A DNA stretch of 64,000 nucleotides, from positions 1-64,000 of the forward strand of contig JAHFUR010000019.1 in the NCBI GenBank assembly GCA_023264995.1, given 5' to 3'. Every line of letters begins with the position of its first letter. Positions within the stretch are counted from its first letter, which is position 1. This document shows positions 15,412 to 23,720 of this stretch, piece by piece. Both the position numbers and the translations under genes were made by a program. The notes under the pieces were generated by a model, which was given only the letters and a program-made list of their open reading frames with translations, was not told where the DNA came from and did no database searches. The stretch is from Acidimicrobiia bacterium. GTDB lineage: Bacteria; Actinomycetota; Acidimicrobiia; Acidimicrobiales; AC-14.

Positions 15412-17633
15412 ACCGCCACTTTCTCACGGGGTGGCGCCGGCGCCGCGGGCCGGACGGTCGCCGTCTCGGAGATGCCGAAGCGCTGGTGGAGCCGGCGCAG
15501 GGGCGCCGGCGCCCACCAGTTGGCCGTGCCGGCCAGGCGCATGAACGCCGGCACCAGGGCGGCCCGGATGAGCGTGGCGTCGAGGACCACGGCCAGGGCC
15601 AGCCCCAGGCCGAACAGCTTGATGAAGGTCACCTGCGACGTGGCGAAGGCCAGGAAGACCACGGCCAGCAGGGCGGCGGCCGCGGTCACGATGCGGCCGG
15701 TGCGCTCCAGGCCGAGGGCGACGGAGGACACGTTGTCACCCGAGACGTCGTACTCCTCCTTGATCCGGGAGAGGAGGAACACCTCGTAGTCCATGGACAG
15801 CCCGAAGGCGATGCAGAACATGAGGATGGGCATGGTGGTGGCAATGGTGCCGGTGGCGGTGAAGTCGAGCACCCCGGCCAGGTGGCCCTCCTGGAAGATC
15901 CAGACCATGGCGCCGAAGCTGGCGCTCAAGCTCAGCAGGTTCACCAGGATGGCCTTGACCGGCACTAGCACCCCGCCGGTCATGAGGAACAGGGCGACGA
16001 AGGTGACCAGGGCGATGAGCCCGAGGGCCAGCGGCATCCGGCCGAACAGGGACGACTTCGAGTCGACCAACTCGGCCGAGGCGCCGCCGACCTGCACCCC
16101 GCCGAAGGGGGAGGGCACGGCCCGGACCGCCCGGACCAGCGCCTCGCCGGCGCCCGAGTAGGGCTCCACCGACGGGACGACCGAGAACCACGTGCCGTCC
16201 GGGCCGGCGAACCGGGCCGAGGCGGCGTTGGTCGGGGCCACCAGTTGGCCGCCGGCGTAGGACCCGGTCAGGGCGTCGACCCGGGCCGCACCCGGCGCCC
16301 TCGACAGGTCGGCGGCGTAGCGGGCCACGTCGTCCGGGCGGGGGGCGCCGGCGTGCGGGGCCACCACGTTGAGGGCACTGGCTTCGTTGGACGTGAACTG
16401 GGTGCGGATGACGTCCTGCACCTGGCGGCTCGATGCCGATGCCGGCAGGTTGCGGTCGTCGGGGAGGCCGAAGGCGATGCGGATGAACGGGGCGCCGAGG
16501 AGCAGGAGGAACAGGACGACGGCCGTCGCCACCGTCACCGGTCGGCGCATGACCGCCACCGCCACCCGGTGCCAGAACCCGGTGCCCTCGGGCTTGACCG
16601 GCCGGCGCCACAGCACCCAGGTGTCGACCCGGCGGCCGAGCACGGCCAACAGCGCCGGGAGCACCACGACGGCGCCCACCGCGGCCAGGGCCACGACGGC
16701 GATGCCGGCGTAGGCGAACGAGCGGAGGAAGGCCAGGGGGAACACGAGCATGGCGGCCAGCGACACGGCCACGGTGAGCGAGCTGAAGATCACGGTGCGG
16801 CCGGCGGTCTGCACCGTCCGGGCGATGGCGTCGGCCGGGGCCAGGCCGGCCCGCAGCTCCTCCCGGTACCGGGAGACCACGAACAGGCTGTAGTCGATGG
16901 CCAGGCCCATCCCCATGGCTGTGGTCAGGTTGAGGGCGAAGATCGACACCTGGGTGAACGACGCCAGCACTCGTAGCACCAGGAAGGTGCCGACCACGGC
17001 CAGGGCGCCGATGCCGAGGGGGAGGGAGGCGGCCACCACGCTGCCGAACACCAGCACCAGCAGGACGAGGACAATGGGGAGGCTGATCATCTCGGCCCGC
17101 ACCAGGTCGTGCTCGATCTGGGTGCTGACCTGGCGGAAGACCTCGGCGAAGCCCCCGACGGCGACGGTGACGGTGCCATCGGACCGGGTGTACCGGGGAG
17201 AGATGTCCTTGATGCGGGCGGCCACCGCGTCGTCGTCCCCGCCGATCGTGGCCAGTACCAGGGCCTGGCGGCCGTCGTTGCTGCGCAGGGGTGGGGGCGA
17301 GCCGAGCGTCCAGTACGACACCGCCTGGGCCACGCCGGCCTCAGCCCCCAGCTCCCGGGTCAGGGCGGCGCCGGCCGCGGCCACGGCGGCGCCGTCGACA
17401 GAGCCGTCCTTGGCCGTGACCAGGAGGACGACGTTGGGGTTGCGGGCACCGAAGGACTGCTCGAGCACCCGCTTGGCCTGGCTCGACTGGGCGCCCGGGT
17501 CCTCGAACCCGCCCCCCGACAGATGGGCGGCTACCCCGCCGCCGAGGGCGCCGGCCACCACCATGGCCAGGAGGGCGGCAACCAGCACCGCCACCCGCCG
17601 ACGGACCACGAACCTGCCGAGCGATGCAAGCAT
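15408..17633 (-). CDS. MMPL/RND-family membrane transporter
   Basis: 741 aa, ATG start. It has the two-fold RND layout: an N-terminal helix, a large exported loop (about 35-190), a block of helices with the signature GMGLAIDYSLFVVSRYREEL, a second exported loop (about 375-530), and a second block with FGLSMDYEVFLLSRIKEEY. Both Asp-Tyr pairs thought to carry protons are present. MMPL proteins export lipids, siderophores or hydrophobic toxins across the inner membrane. Control by the downstream TetR gene through the operator at 17644-17674 suggests induction by a hydrophobic compound. A second, less similar MMPL gene is at 55471-57777. Confidence 0.92.
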   Translation of the reverse strand: MLASLGRFVVRRRVAVLVAALLAMVVAGALGGGVAAHLSGGGFEDPGAQSSQAKRVLEQSFGARNPNVVLLVTAKDGSVDGAAVAAAGAALTRELGAEAGVAQAVSYWTLGSPPPLRSNDGRQALVLATIGGDDDAVAARIKDISPRYTRSDGTVTVAVGGFAEVFRQVSTQIEHDLVRAEMISLPIVLVLLVLVFGSVVAASLPLGIGALAVVGTFLVLRVLASFTQVSIFALNLTTAMGMGLAIDYSLFVVSRYREELRAGLAPADAIARTVQTAGRTVIFSSLTVAVSLAAMLVFPLAFLRSFAYAGIAVVALAAVGAVVVLPALLAVLGRRVDTWVLWRRPVKPEGTGFWHRVAVAVMRRPVTVATAVVLFLLLLGAPFIRIAFGLPDDRNLPASASSRQVQDVIRTQFTSNEASALNVVAPHAGAPRPDDVARYAADLSRAPGAARVDALTGSYAGGQLVAPTNAASARFAGPDGTWFSVVPSVEPYSGAGEALVRAVRAVPSPFGGVQVGGASAELVDSKSSLFGRMPLALGLIALVTFVALFLMTGGVLVPVKAILVNLLSLSASFGAMVWIFQEGHLAGVLDFTATGTIATTMPILMFCIAFGLSMDYEVFLLSRIKEEYDVSGDNVSSVALGLERTGRIVTAAAALLAVVFLAFATSQVTFIKLFGLGLALAVVLDATLIRAALVPAFMRLAGTANWWAPAPLRRLHQRFGISETATVRPAAPAPPREKVAV

Positions 17634-17643
17634 GTCGCTGACC

Positions 17644-17674
17644 CCCGTTAAGCTAACAACGATAAGTTAACGGG
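17644..17674. promoter_or_regulatory. Candidate TetR operator upstream of the MMPL/TetR operon
   Basis: CCCGTTAA (17644-17651) and TTAACGGG (17667-17674) are perfect inverted arms around a 15-nt AT-rich centre, 11 bp upstream of the MMPL start codon. The AT content stands out in a region of about 70% GC, so the -10 region probably overlaps it. It fits an operator bound by the TetR protein of the same operon. Confidence 0.65.
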
Positions 17675-18026
17675 AGTATGCGCTGTTGGGACGCGGCTGT
17701 CCAGGGGTGGCGCAAGAAAAGGGGGCGGGCAGGGGCCTCGACTGGCGGAGGCCCCTGCCCGGGAGGGGGTTTTCACACCGCGCAGCGGTGCACCGGTCTC
17801 CTACCCCGTCGCCGGCGGCCGAAACGTCGTTCCGACAATTTCGCCAAGAACAACCTTGTCACTGTGGTTCGGTGCAGTTCCCTGCCGGTCCGGACGCGCA
17901 ACGTCGCCGGTTGTTCGGTCCAGACGATGGCCGGCGGGTACCCGAACCGGACCAGGACGAGGTTCAGCACGAGGCGGCCCGTCGGGCGGCGCGGCGCAGG
18001 GCCTGATCAAAGGGCTCCGACCACCC
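17675..18026. other. Non-coding stretch with an isolated bidirectional terminator-like hairpin (17727-17760)
   Basis: No convincing gene lies between the MMPL operator and the SOS promoter; the 153-aa track ORF has no recognisable sequence. The main feature is a perfect 13-bp stem, GGGCAGGGGCCTC with GAGGCCCCTGCCC, flanked by AAAA on the left and TTTT on the right. It could terminate transcription in either direction. As both neighbouring genes point away from it, it either insulates them or ends a small RNA that I cannot otherwise support. Confidence 0.5.
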
Positions 18027-18056
18027 TTGACATCACGAACATGTGTTCGCTAGTCT
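18027..18056 (+). promoter_or_regulatory. Promoter of the HNH gene with a LexA (SOS) box in the spacer
   Basis: A -35 TTGACA (18027-18032) and -10 TAGTCT (18051-18056) are separated by 18 nt. The spacer contains CGAACATGTGTTCG (18036-18049), a perfect match to the Gram-positive/actinobacterial LexA consensus CGAAC-N4-GTTCG. LexA bound there would block RNA polymerase, so the downstream gene should be induced by DNA damage. Confidence 0.85.
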
Positions 18057-18122
18057 GCGGGTCAGAAGTCCTCGGAGCCTGGCGCTCCCCATGTCGGGCC
18101 TCCTCGCGCCGGGGGAGTTGCG

Positions 18123-19319
18123 GTGGCGGGCGTCGTTGATGCGGTTGCCCAGCGTGTCACTGGTGCCCTCGTCGGGGTGATCGACGAGCTGGCCCGCCTC
18201 GACCCGCTGGCCCTGGCCGACGGTGCGACCATCGAGGCCCTGCACCGCCAGCTCGAGCGCCTGGGGGCGGTGACGGCCCGAGCGGTGGCCGGCTTCGACG
18301 CCGGGCGGACCTGGGAGACCTCCGGGGCCCGGACGGCCTCGGCGTGGGTGTCGTGGCGCTGCCACGTCCCGCTGGCCTCGGCGCGCCGGCGGGTGCAGCT
18401 CGGGCGGGCCTTGCGCCACATGCCGGCGGTGGAGGCGGCCTGGCTGGCCGGTGACATCGGTGAACCCCACGTCGGGTTGCTCGCCGCTGCCCGCACGCCG
18501 GCCACCGCCGGCCACTTCGAGCGCGACGAAGCCATGCTGGTCGCCCTGGCCGGCGACCTCCGCCACCACCACTTCGTCCGGGCCCTGGCCTACTGGTCCC
18601 AGCGGGCCGACCCCGACGGCACGGAGCGCTCCGCTGAGGACCGCCACCACGAACGCTCGCTGCGGATGTCGTCGACCTTCGGCGGGGCCTGGGCCCTCAA
18701 CGGGCTGTTCGACCCCGTCAACGGGTCGATCGTCGCCGAGGTGCTCAACAAGCTCGACGACGAGCTGTTCGAGGCCGACTGGGCCAGGGCCAAGGCCAGG
18801 GTGGGCGAGGGCGCCCGGGTCAGTGACCTGGACCGGGCGCCGGCTCAGCGCCGGGCCGACGCCCTGGTCGAGATGGCCCGGCGGGCCATGGCCATGCCCG
18901 CCGGTGCTCGCCTGCCCGAGCCCCTGTTCAGCGTGCTGGTGGGCTATGAGACCTTCGCCGGGCGCATCTGTGAGCTGGCCAACGCCACGGTGGTGGCGCC
19001 GGGGGCGCTGGTGGGTTGGCTCGACCGGGCTTGGGTGGAGCGGGTGGTCTTCGACGGCCCCAGCCGGGTGACCGATGTCGGTGCGCGCCAGCGGCTGTTC
19101 ACCGGGGCCACCCGGCGTGCCGTGGAACGACGGGACCGAGAATGCTTCCACGACTCCTGCGACGTGCCGGCGCAGGACTGCGAGGTCGACCACATCGTCC
19201 CCTGGTCCGAAGGGGGGCCGACCACCCAGGCCAACGGCCGGGTGGCCTGCGGCTTCCACAACCGGGAGCGCCACAAGCCGAGACCACCGCCGCCGGCGTC
19301 GCCGGCGTCGCCGGCGTAG
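18123..19319 (+). CDS. DUF222 / HNH endonuclease protein, 13E12 family
   Basis: 398 aa, GTG start. The N-terminal two thirds are the Ala/Arg-rich helical DUF222 region (ARLDPLALADGATIEALH, SARRRVQLGRALRHM, GDIGEPHVGLLA). The C-terminal HNH nuclease domain includes RRDRECFHDSCD and CEVDHIVPWSEGG, then NGRVACGFHNRERH, with the paired cysteines and the DH/N/H residues for zinc and metal-dependent cleavage. The family is the 13E12 repeat family of mycobacteria, multi-copy and often associated with mobile elements. The LexA box in its promoter makes it a DNA-damage-inducible gene. A low-complexity Pro/Ala tail ends the protein. Confidence 0.9.
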   Translation: MAGVVDAVAQRVTGALVGVIDELARLDPLALADGATIEALHRQLERLGAVTARAVAGFDAGRTWETSGARTASAWVSWRCHVPLASARRRVQLGRALRHMPAVEAAWLAGDIGEPHVGLLAAARTPATAGHFERDEAMLVALAGDLRHHHFVRALAYWSQRADPDGTERSAEDRHHERSLRMSSTFGGAWALNGLFDPVNGSIVAEVLNKLDDELFEADWARAKARVGEGARVSDLDRAPAQRRADALVEMARRAMAMPAGARLPEPLFSVLVGYETFAGRICELANATVVAPGALVGWLDRAWVERVVFDGPSRVTDVGARQRLFTGATRRAVERRDRECFHDSCDVPAQDCEVDHIVPWSEGGPTTQANGRVACGFHNRERHKPRPPPPASPASPA

Positions 19320-19383
19320 GCAGTCAGCTGCAGGCCAGTTGCCCGGGCCCGTCCCGGCCTACCGGCGCGGCGATGATCAGCGG

Positions 19384-19759
19384 TCACGGGCCGAGCAGCG
19401 CGGCTGGTAGCACGGCGACGCCGTCCGTTCGCCGGTACGCGTGCGTCCCCGTCGTGATGACCGCGGCGTCGAGCAGGTCGTCGCCGAGCCGTTCGCGCAA
19501 CCAGGTCAGATGGCGCACGTCCGACGCGTCAACCGTGGCCCCGAGCTTGACCTCGAAAGCGACGACCCGCCGGTCCGAGCGTTCGACGATCAGGTCGAGG
19601 CCAGGTACGCGCCGAGCTGGGCCTGGCGAGCCCGGCCGGCCAACGGTCGAATACCCGGGAACCCAGAGGCAACGATTTCCTCGACGTAGTGCCGCAGGCC
19701 GGCGCCACTGGCGCCCGAGACCGTCGCGGTGCCGCCCCGTCGTTCTTTGTCGCTCACCG
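19384..19759 (-). pseudogene. Decayed AAA ATPase with DUF4143 C-terminal domain (remnant)
   Basis: Two pieces of a COG1373-type ATPase lie in different frames. From about 19759 down to 19610 one frame reads HYVEEIVASGFPGIRPLAGR and then RQAQLGAYLAST before a stop. The other frame (19384 to about 19610) reads LDLIVERSDRRVVAFEVKLG, a PD-(D/E)xK-like DUF4143 end. The P-loop domain and the middle of the protein are missing, so a large internal deletion and a frameshift have occurred. The 144-aa track ORF combines the good 3' end with out-of-frame sequence. Confidence 0.65.
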
Positions 19760-19816
19760 GCGGGGAATAGTTGAAGGCTCAAGTAGGTTCGACAGGCTGA
19801 GGAAAAGGAGCCGCAC

Positions 19817-20335
19817 ATGCCCGTGACCCGCCTGAACCACGCCGTGCTCTACGTTCGCGACGTCGAGCGCACCAAGGAGTTCTACGAGAACGTCCTGGGC
19901 TTCCGGACCCTCATTTGGGCTCCCGGCCAGGCCGCCTTCTTCCAGGCTCCCGGCTCCACCAACGACCACGACCTGGGTGCCTTCCAGGTCGGCGCCGGCG
20001 CGTCGACCCCCGGGCGGGGCACGGTCGGGCTGTACCACCTGGCCTGGGAGGTCGACACGCTGGCCGAGCTGGCCCGCCTCCGGGCCGTGCTGGCCGAGCG
20101 GCGCGCCCTCACCGGGGCGTCGGACCACGTCACCACCAAGGCGCTGTACGCCCGCGACCCCGACGGGATCGAGTTCGAGGTGTGCTGGCTGGTCCCCGCC
20201 GACCTGATCACCGACGACATGCGGGCCCGGACCGCCGGCCTGGCCCGCCCCCTTCCCCTCGACCTCGAAGGCGAGATCGCCCGCTTCGGGGCCGAAACCC
20301 GCGGCGGCGTCGGGGTGTCGGTGCCGGTGGGGTAG
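19817..20335 (+). CDS. VOC-family (glyoxalase/extradiol dioxygenase-like) metalloprotein
   Basis: 172 aa, ATG start with AGGAAAAGGAG upstream. It opens TRLNHAVLYVRDVERTKEFY, the classic first beta-alpha-beta motif of the vicinal oxygen chelate fold with its metal-ligand His. Later come LYHLAWEVDTLAEL, giving the second His, and YARDPDGIEFEVCW, giving the Glu ligand. It resembles the catechol 2,3-dioxygenase-like branch, with a 40-residue C-terminal extension. The reaction cannot be told from sequence alone. The next gene, 45 bp away on the same strand, encodes a Rieske protein, so a joint oxidative role is possible. Confidence 0.88.
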   Translation: MPVTRLNHAVLYVRDVERTKEFYENVLGFRTLIWAPGQAAFFQAPGSTNDHDLGAFQVGAGASTPGRGTVGLYHLAWEVDTLAELARLRAVLAERRALTGASDHVTTKALYARDPDGIEFEVCWLVPADLITDDMRARTAGLARPLPLDLEGEIARFGAETRGGVGVSVPVG

Positions 20336-20380
20336 CGCCCGAGGCCCGGTCGAGCGCCGGGCCTCGTAGGCTGCTTTGTC

Positions 20381-21130
20381 GTGGAACTGCCGCTCGTCCG
20401 GGTGCTGCCCAGCGCTGACCTCATCGAGGAAACCCCGGGCGAACCCCGCCTGATGATGGTGACCATCGACGACACCGACATCCTGCTCGGGCGGCTGGCG
20501 GGCGGGAAGGTCATCGCCTTCGCCTCCAACTGCCCCCACCAGCAGACCCACCTCGAGGGGGCCACGTTCTTCGACGGCAAGGTGCGCTGCCCGCTCCACG
20601 TCTACCTCTACGACCCGGAGACCGGGGAGAACATCGTTCCCGCCCGCGACGCCAAGGCTGAGAACCTGTGGAAGCTGAAGCCGGGCTACCTGCCCGTCTA
20701 CCCCGTCGAGGAGCGTGACGGGTGGATCTGGGTCGGCCCCGAACCAAAGCCGCCGCCCCGGGCCTATGACCCGGCCAAGGAGCGCCCGCCGGTGGCCGGC
20801 GCTCGCCCGGCGGCAACGGTCACCGAGGCGCCGGCCGTCGCCGACGGGCCGACCGACCACCCCACCAAGATCCTCAAGGTGGCCCCGGGCGGCACGTTTG
20901 CCCTCCGCCTGCCCACCACGCCCCGCCCCGGGTTCATCTGGCGGGTCGACCCGCCCGGCCCGCTCCTGGCCGTCGTGGAGGAGCGTTTCGAGCCCGGCGA
21001 CCCGCCCCACCACCTGATCCGGGTGACGGCCCGGGGCACGGGCGAGGCCACGCTGCGCTGCTTCTACGCCCGGCCCTGGGACACCACGCCGGTCGAGACC
21101 CGCACGTACCAGGTCCGCGTCGAGCTCTAA
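20381..21130 (+). CDS. Rieske [2Fe-2S] protein fused to a chagasin-like (inhibitor I42) domain
   Basis: 249 aa, GTG start. Residues 1-125 are a Rieske domain: SNCPHQQTHLEG and RCPLHVYLYDPETG supply the two Cys-His pairs (C-x-H, 16 residues, C-x2-H) that bind the cluster. After a Pro/Ala-rich linker, residues 160-249 look like the immunoglobulin-like chagasin fold: TPRPGFIWRVD corresponds to the NPTTGY-W loop and RPWDTTP to the RPW loop, with the final strand TRTYQVRVEL. Chagasin domains inhibit papain-type cysteine proteases. I know of no standard family with this pairing. No signal peptide is seen, so the product is probably cytoplasmic. It ends at a strong bidirectional terminator. Confidence 0.8.
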   Translation: MELPLVRVLPSADLIEETPGEPRLMMVTIDDTDILLGRLAGGKVIAFASNCPHQQTHLEGATFFDGKVRCPLHVYLYDPETGENIVPARDAKAENLWKLKPGYLPVYPVEERDGWIWVGPEPKPPPRAYDPAKERPPVAGARPAATVTEAPAVADGPTDHPTKILKVAPGGTFALRLPTTPRPGFIWRVDPPGPLLAVVEERFEPGDPPHHLIRVTARGTGEATLRCFYARPWDTTPVETRTYQVRVEL

Positions 21131-21136
21131 CTCGCG

Positions 21137-21180
21137 CTGGTGACGATCGGACAGGTCCCGGCGTGTTCGATCGTCACCAG
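21137..21180. terminator. Bidirectional terminator between convergent genes
   Basis: Arms 21137-21153 and 21164-21180 form a 17-bp stem with one G-U pair (core CTGGTGACGATCG / CGATCGTCACCAG) and a 10-nt loop. It fills the gap between the Rieske gene (+) and the FtsX-like permease gene (-). No T-run is present, which is usual in high-GC actinobacteria. Confidence 0.75.
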
Positions 21181-21187
21181 TTGGTGG

Positions 21188-23716
21188 TCACTCGTAGGAG
21201 ATGGCGGCCAGCACGTCGAGGCGGGCGGCCCGCCGGGCGGGGAACACGGCGGCGATGACGCCGGCCACGCCGGCCAGCAGCACGTAGGAGACGAGCTGGC
21301 CGCCGGGGATGACGACCTTGCTGATGCCCTGGTCGTCGAGCGCCCCCACGATGGCGTAGCCGAACAGCACGCCGACGGCCAGGCCGAGCACCGCGCCCAG
21401 CACGGCGATGATCACCGACTCGCCCCGGATCATCGACCGGATCTGCCGGCGTGACATGCCGACGGCCCGCAGCAGCCCCAGCTCCCGGGTCCGCTCGAAG
21501 ATCGACAGGGCCAGCGTGTTCACGATGCCGAAGAGGGCGATGATGATCGAGAGGGCCAGCAGGGCGGTGATCAGGCCCAGGATCTGGTTGACCTGGTCCT
21601 CCTGCTGCTTCTTGAACTCCACCTGGTCGCGCAGCTCCACGTTGGGGAAGTCGGCGGTGACTTTCTCGACCGCGGCCCGGGACGCGGCGGGCGCCACGCC
21701 GGCCTTGGCTTTGGCCAGCACGACGAAGTCGAGGCGGTCGGTGTAGTTGGCGTCGAAGGTGGCGGTCGACACCACGTAGTTCCCGAGGAGCTGGTTCTTG
21801 GCGAACGTGCCGGCGATGCGGAGCTCCTTGGTGCCCGTGCGGGCGAAGGTCATGGCCAGCGTGCCGCCGACCACCAGCTTCTTGTCCTTCAGCTCCTTCT
21901 CACTGACGAGGACCTCGCCGCGGGCCAACCCGCCGGCGTCGCCGGCGGTCACGTCGAGCTTGAGGACCTTCCCGAGCGTGGCCGGGTCGCCGGCGTAGAG
22001 CATGCGGGTGGCGCCGGCGGACCGCCACTCGCCCGTCTGCAGGCCCGACACCGCGGCCAGCTCGGGCTGGCGGGCCAGCCGGGGGGCCAGGTCGGTGCTG
22101 ATGTTGGGCACGAACTGCGTCGTGCTGATGATGTAGTCGGCGGCCAGGTACTGGTCGACGATGGCGGCGGCCGACGACTTGATGGACGCGGCCAGCACGC
22201 TCACGCAGGCCACCAGGCCCAGGCCCACGGTGAGCGCGGCGGCCGTCGCCGCCGTCCGCCGAGGGTTGCGCATGGCGTTCTGGCGGCCGAGCTTCCCCGC
22301 CATCCCGGCGATGCGGGGGAACGGTGCGCCGATGACTCGGGCCATCGGGACCGCGGCCAGGGGGCTGAGCAGGGCCACGCCCACGAACACGAGCGCCGCC
22401 CCCAGCCCGACGAGGGAGATGCCGCCGCCGAAGAGCCCGTAGAGCATGGCCGCCCCGCCGAGCCCGGTGACCACCACGCCGGCGAGGGACCGCCGGCGCA
22501 ACGAGCCGCCCTGCTCGACCCCGCCGCCGCGCAGGGCGGCCATAGGCGAGATCTTCGACGCCTTCCGGGCCGGCGAGATCGACGAGAAGACGGTCACGCC
22601 GAGGCCGACCACCATCGACGCGATGATCGTGCGAGGTGCGACGATGACCCCCGAGGTGGGCAGGTCGATGCCGAAGGCCTTGAGCAGGCTCTGGAGCCCG
22701 ATGGCCACCAGCACGCCCAAGCCCAGGCCGACGAGCGAGGCGAACAGCCCGACCAGGAACGCCTCGCCGACCACCGACAGGAGCACCTGGCGCCGGCTGG
22801 CGCCCAGGGCCCGCAGCAGGGCCAGCTCCCGGGTGCGTTGGGCCACCAGGATCGAGAAGGTGTTGAGGATGATGAACCCGCCGACGAACAGCGAGATGCC
22901 GGCAAAGACGAGCAGGGCGGTGCTGAAGAACCCGAGGGCCTGCTGGACCGACTTGGCCCCCTCGTCGGCCACCTGCTGGCTGGTCACGACCTCGACGCCG
23001 GCCGGCACGGCCTTGGCCACGCGGTCACGCAGGTCGAGGGCGGTGGTGCCCTCGGCGGCCTTGACCTCGACGCTGTCGAAGCGCCCGACCTTGCCGAAGA
23101 CCCGCTGGGCGGTGACGACGTCGAAGGCGGCGAGGGTGGCCCCGGCCAGGCTGTCGGCCTTGCCGAACCCGGTGATGCCCACGATGGTGAACTCCTCGGT
23201 GGGGCCCCGGAAGAGCACCTTGACCTTGTCGCCGACCGCGAACTTGTGCTCCTTGGCCGTCACGACATCGACGACCACCTCGCCGGCCCGCTGGGGCTCC
23301 CGGCCGGACCGCAGGGTGAGCGGGGACAGGGCGGGATCGGTCCAGTTGAAGCCCAGGGTCGGGGCGCCGGCGGTGGTGACCGCCTTGCCCGCCTTGTCGA
23401 CGAACTGGGCGTAGCCGCCGACCGAACCCACCGCGGCCTGGACCCCGGGCACCCGGCGCACCACGTCGAGCACCGACGCCGGCACCGTGTCGCGGACGGC
23501 CTCGGGCGAGGAGTCGGCGCCGAAGCCGGAAACGGCCCGCACGGACACGTCGGTGTTGGCCGAGATCTCGCTGAACAGGGTGTCGAACGTCTTGTTGATC
23601 GTGTCGGTGAGCACGAAGGTGCCGGCGACGAAGCTCACGCCCAGGACCACGGCCATGGCCGTGAGGAACAGGCGCAGCTTGTGGGCCAGGAGGCCCTTGA
23701 GGACGGCGCGGACCAT
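21188..23716 (-). CDS. FtsX/MacB-type ABC transporter permease (two FtsX domains)
   Basis: 842 aa, ATG start, 4 bp after the ATPase gene. A first membrane helix (LRLFLTAMAVVLGVSFVAG) is followed by a large periplasmic-type domain (about 45-240), three helices with ILVAQRTRELALLRALGASR, a linker with two central helices, a second extracellular domain, and a final FtsX block with ALSIFERTRELGLLRAVGMS. The duplicated FtsX layout is typical of actinobacterial DUF214/AttFGH-like permeases that work with a LolD-type ATPase, here the gene upstream. Likely roles are lipoprotein, lipid or peptide export. It is last in a four-gene - strand operon. Confidence 0.93.
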   Translation of the reverse strand: MVRAVLKGLLAHKLRLFLTAMAVVLGVSFVAGTFVLTDTINKTFDTLFSEISANTDVSVRAVSGFGADSSPEAVRDTVPASVLDVVRRVPGVQAAVGSVGGYAQFVDKAGKAVTTAGAPTLGFNWTDPALSPLTLRSGREPQRAGEVVVDVVTAKEHKFAVGDKVKVLFRGPTEEFTIVGITGFGKADSLAGATLAAFDVVTAQRVFGKVGRFDSVEVKAAEGTTALDLRDRVAKAVPAGVEVVTSQQVADEGAKSVQQALGFFSTALLVFAGISLFVGGFIILNTFSILVAQRTRELALLRALGASRRQVLLSVVGEAFLVGLFASLVGLGLGVLVAIGLQSLLKAFGIDLPTSGVIVAPRTIIASMVVGLGVTVFSSISPARKASKISPMAALRGGGVEQGGSLRRRSLAGVVVTGLGGAAMLYGLFGGGISLVGLGAALVFVGVALLSPLAAVPMARVIGAPFPRIAGMAGKLGRQNAMRNPRRTAATAAALTVGLGLVACVSVLAASIKSSAAAIVDQYLAADYIISTTQFVPNISTDLAPRLARQPELAAVSGLQTGEWRSAGATRMLYAGDPATLGKVLKLDVTAGDAGGLARGEVLVSEKELKDKKLVVGGTLAMTFARTGTKELRIAGTFAKNQLLGNYVVSTATFDANYTDRLDFVVLAKAKAGVAPAASRAAVEKVTADFPNVELRDQVEFKKQQEDQVNQILGLITALLALSIIIALFGIVNTLALSIFERTRELGLLRAVGMSRRQIRSMIRGESVIIAVLGAVLGLAVGVLFGYAIVGALDDQGISKVVIPGGQLVSYVLLAGVAGVIAAVFPARRAARLDVLAAISYE

Positions 23717-23720
23717 GGGC

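Noticed and set aside
17678-18139. 153-aa + strand ORF between the MMPL and HNH genes
   Set aside because: No ribosome site or recognisable sequence; it runs through the terminator-like hairpin and the LexA-box promoter.
21137-21180. Treating this hairpin as a third copy of the dispersed repeat
   Set aside because: It shares no arm sequence with the copies at 3577 and 44914; its placement between convergent genes explains it as a terminator.
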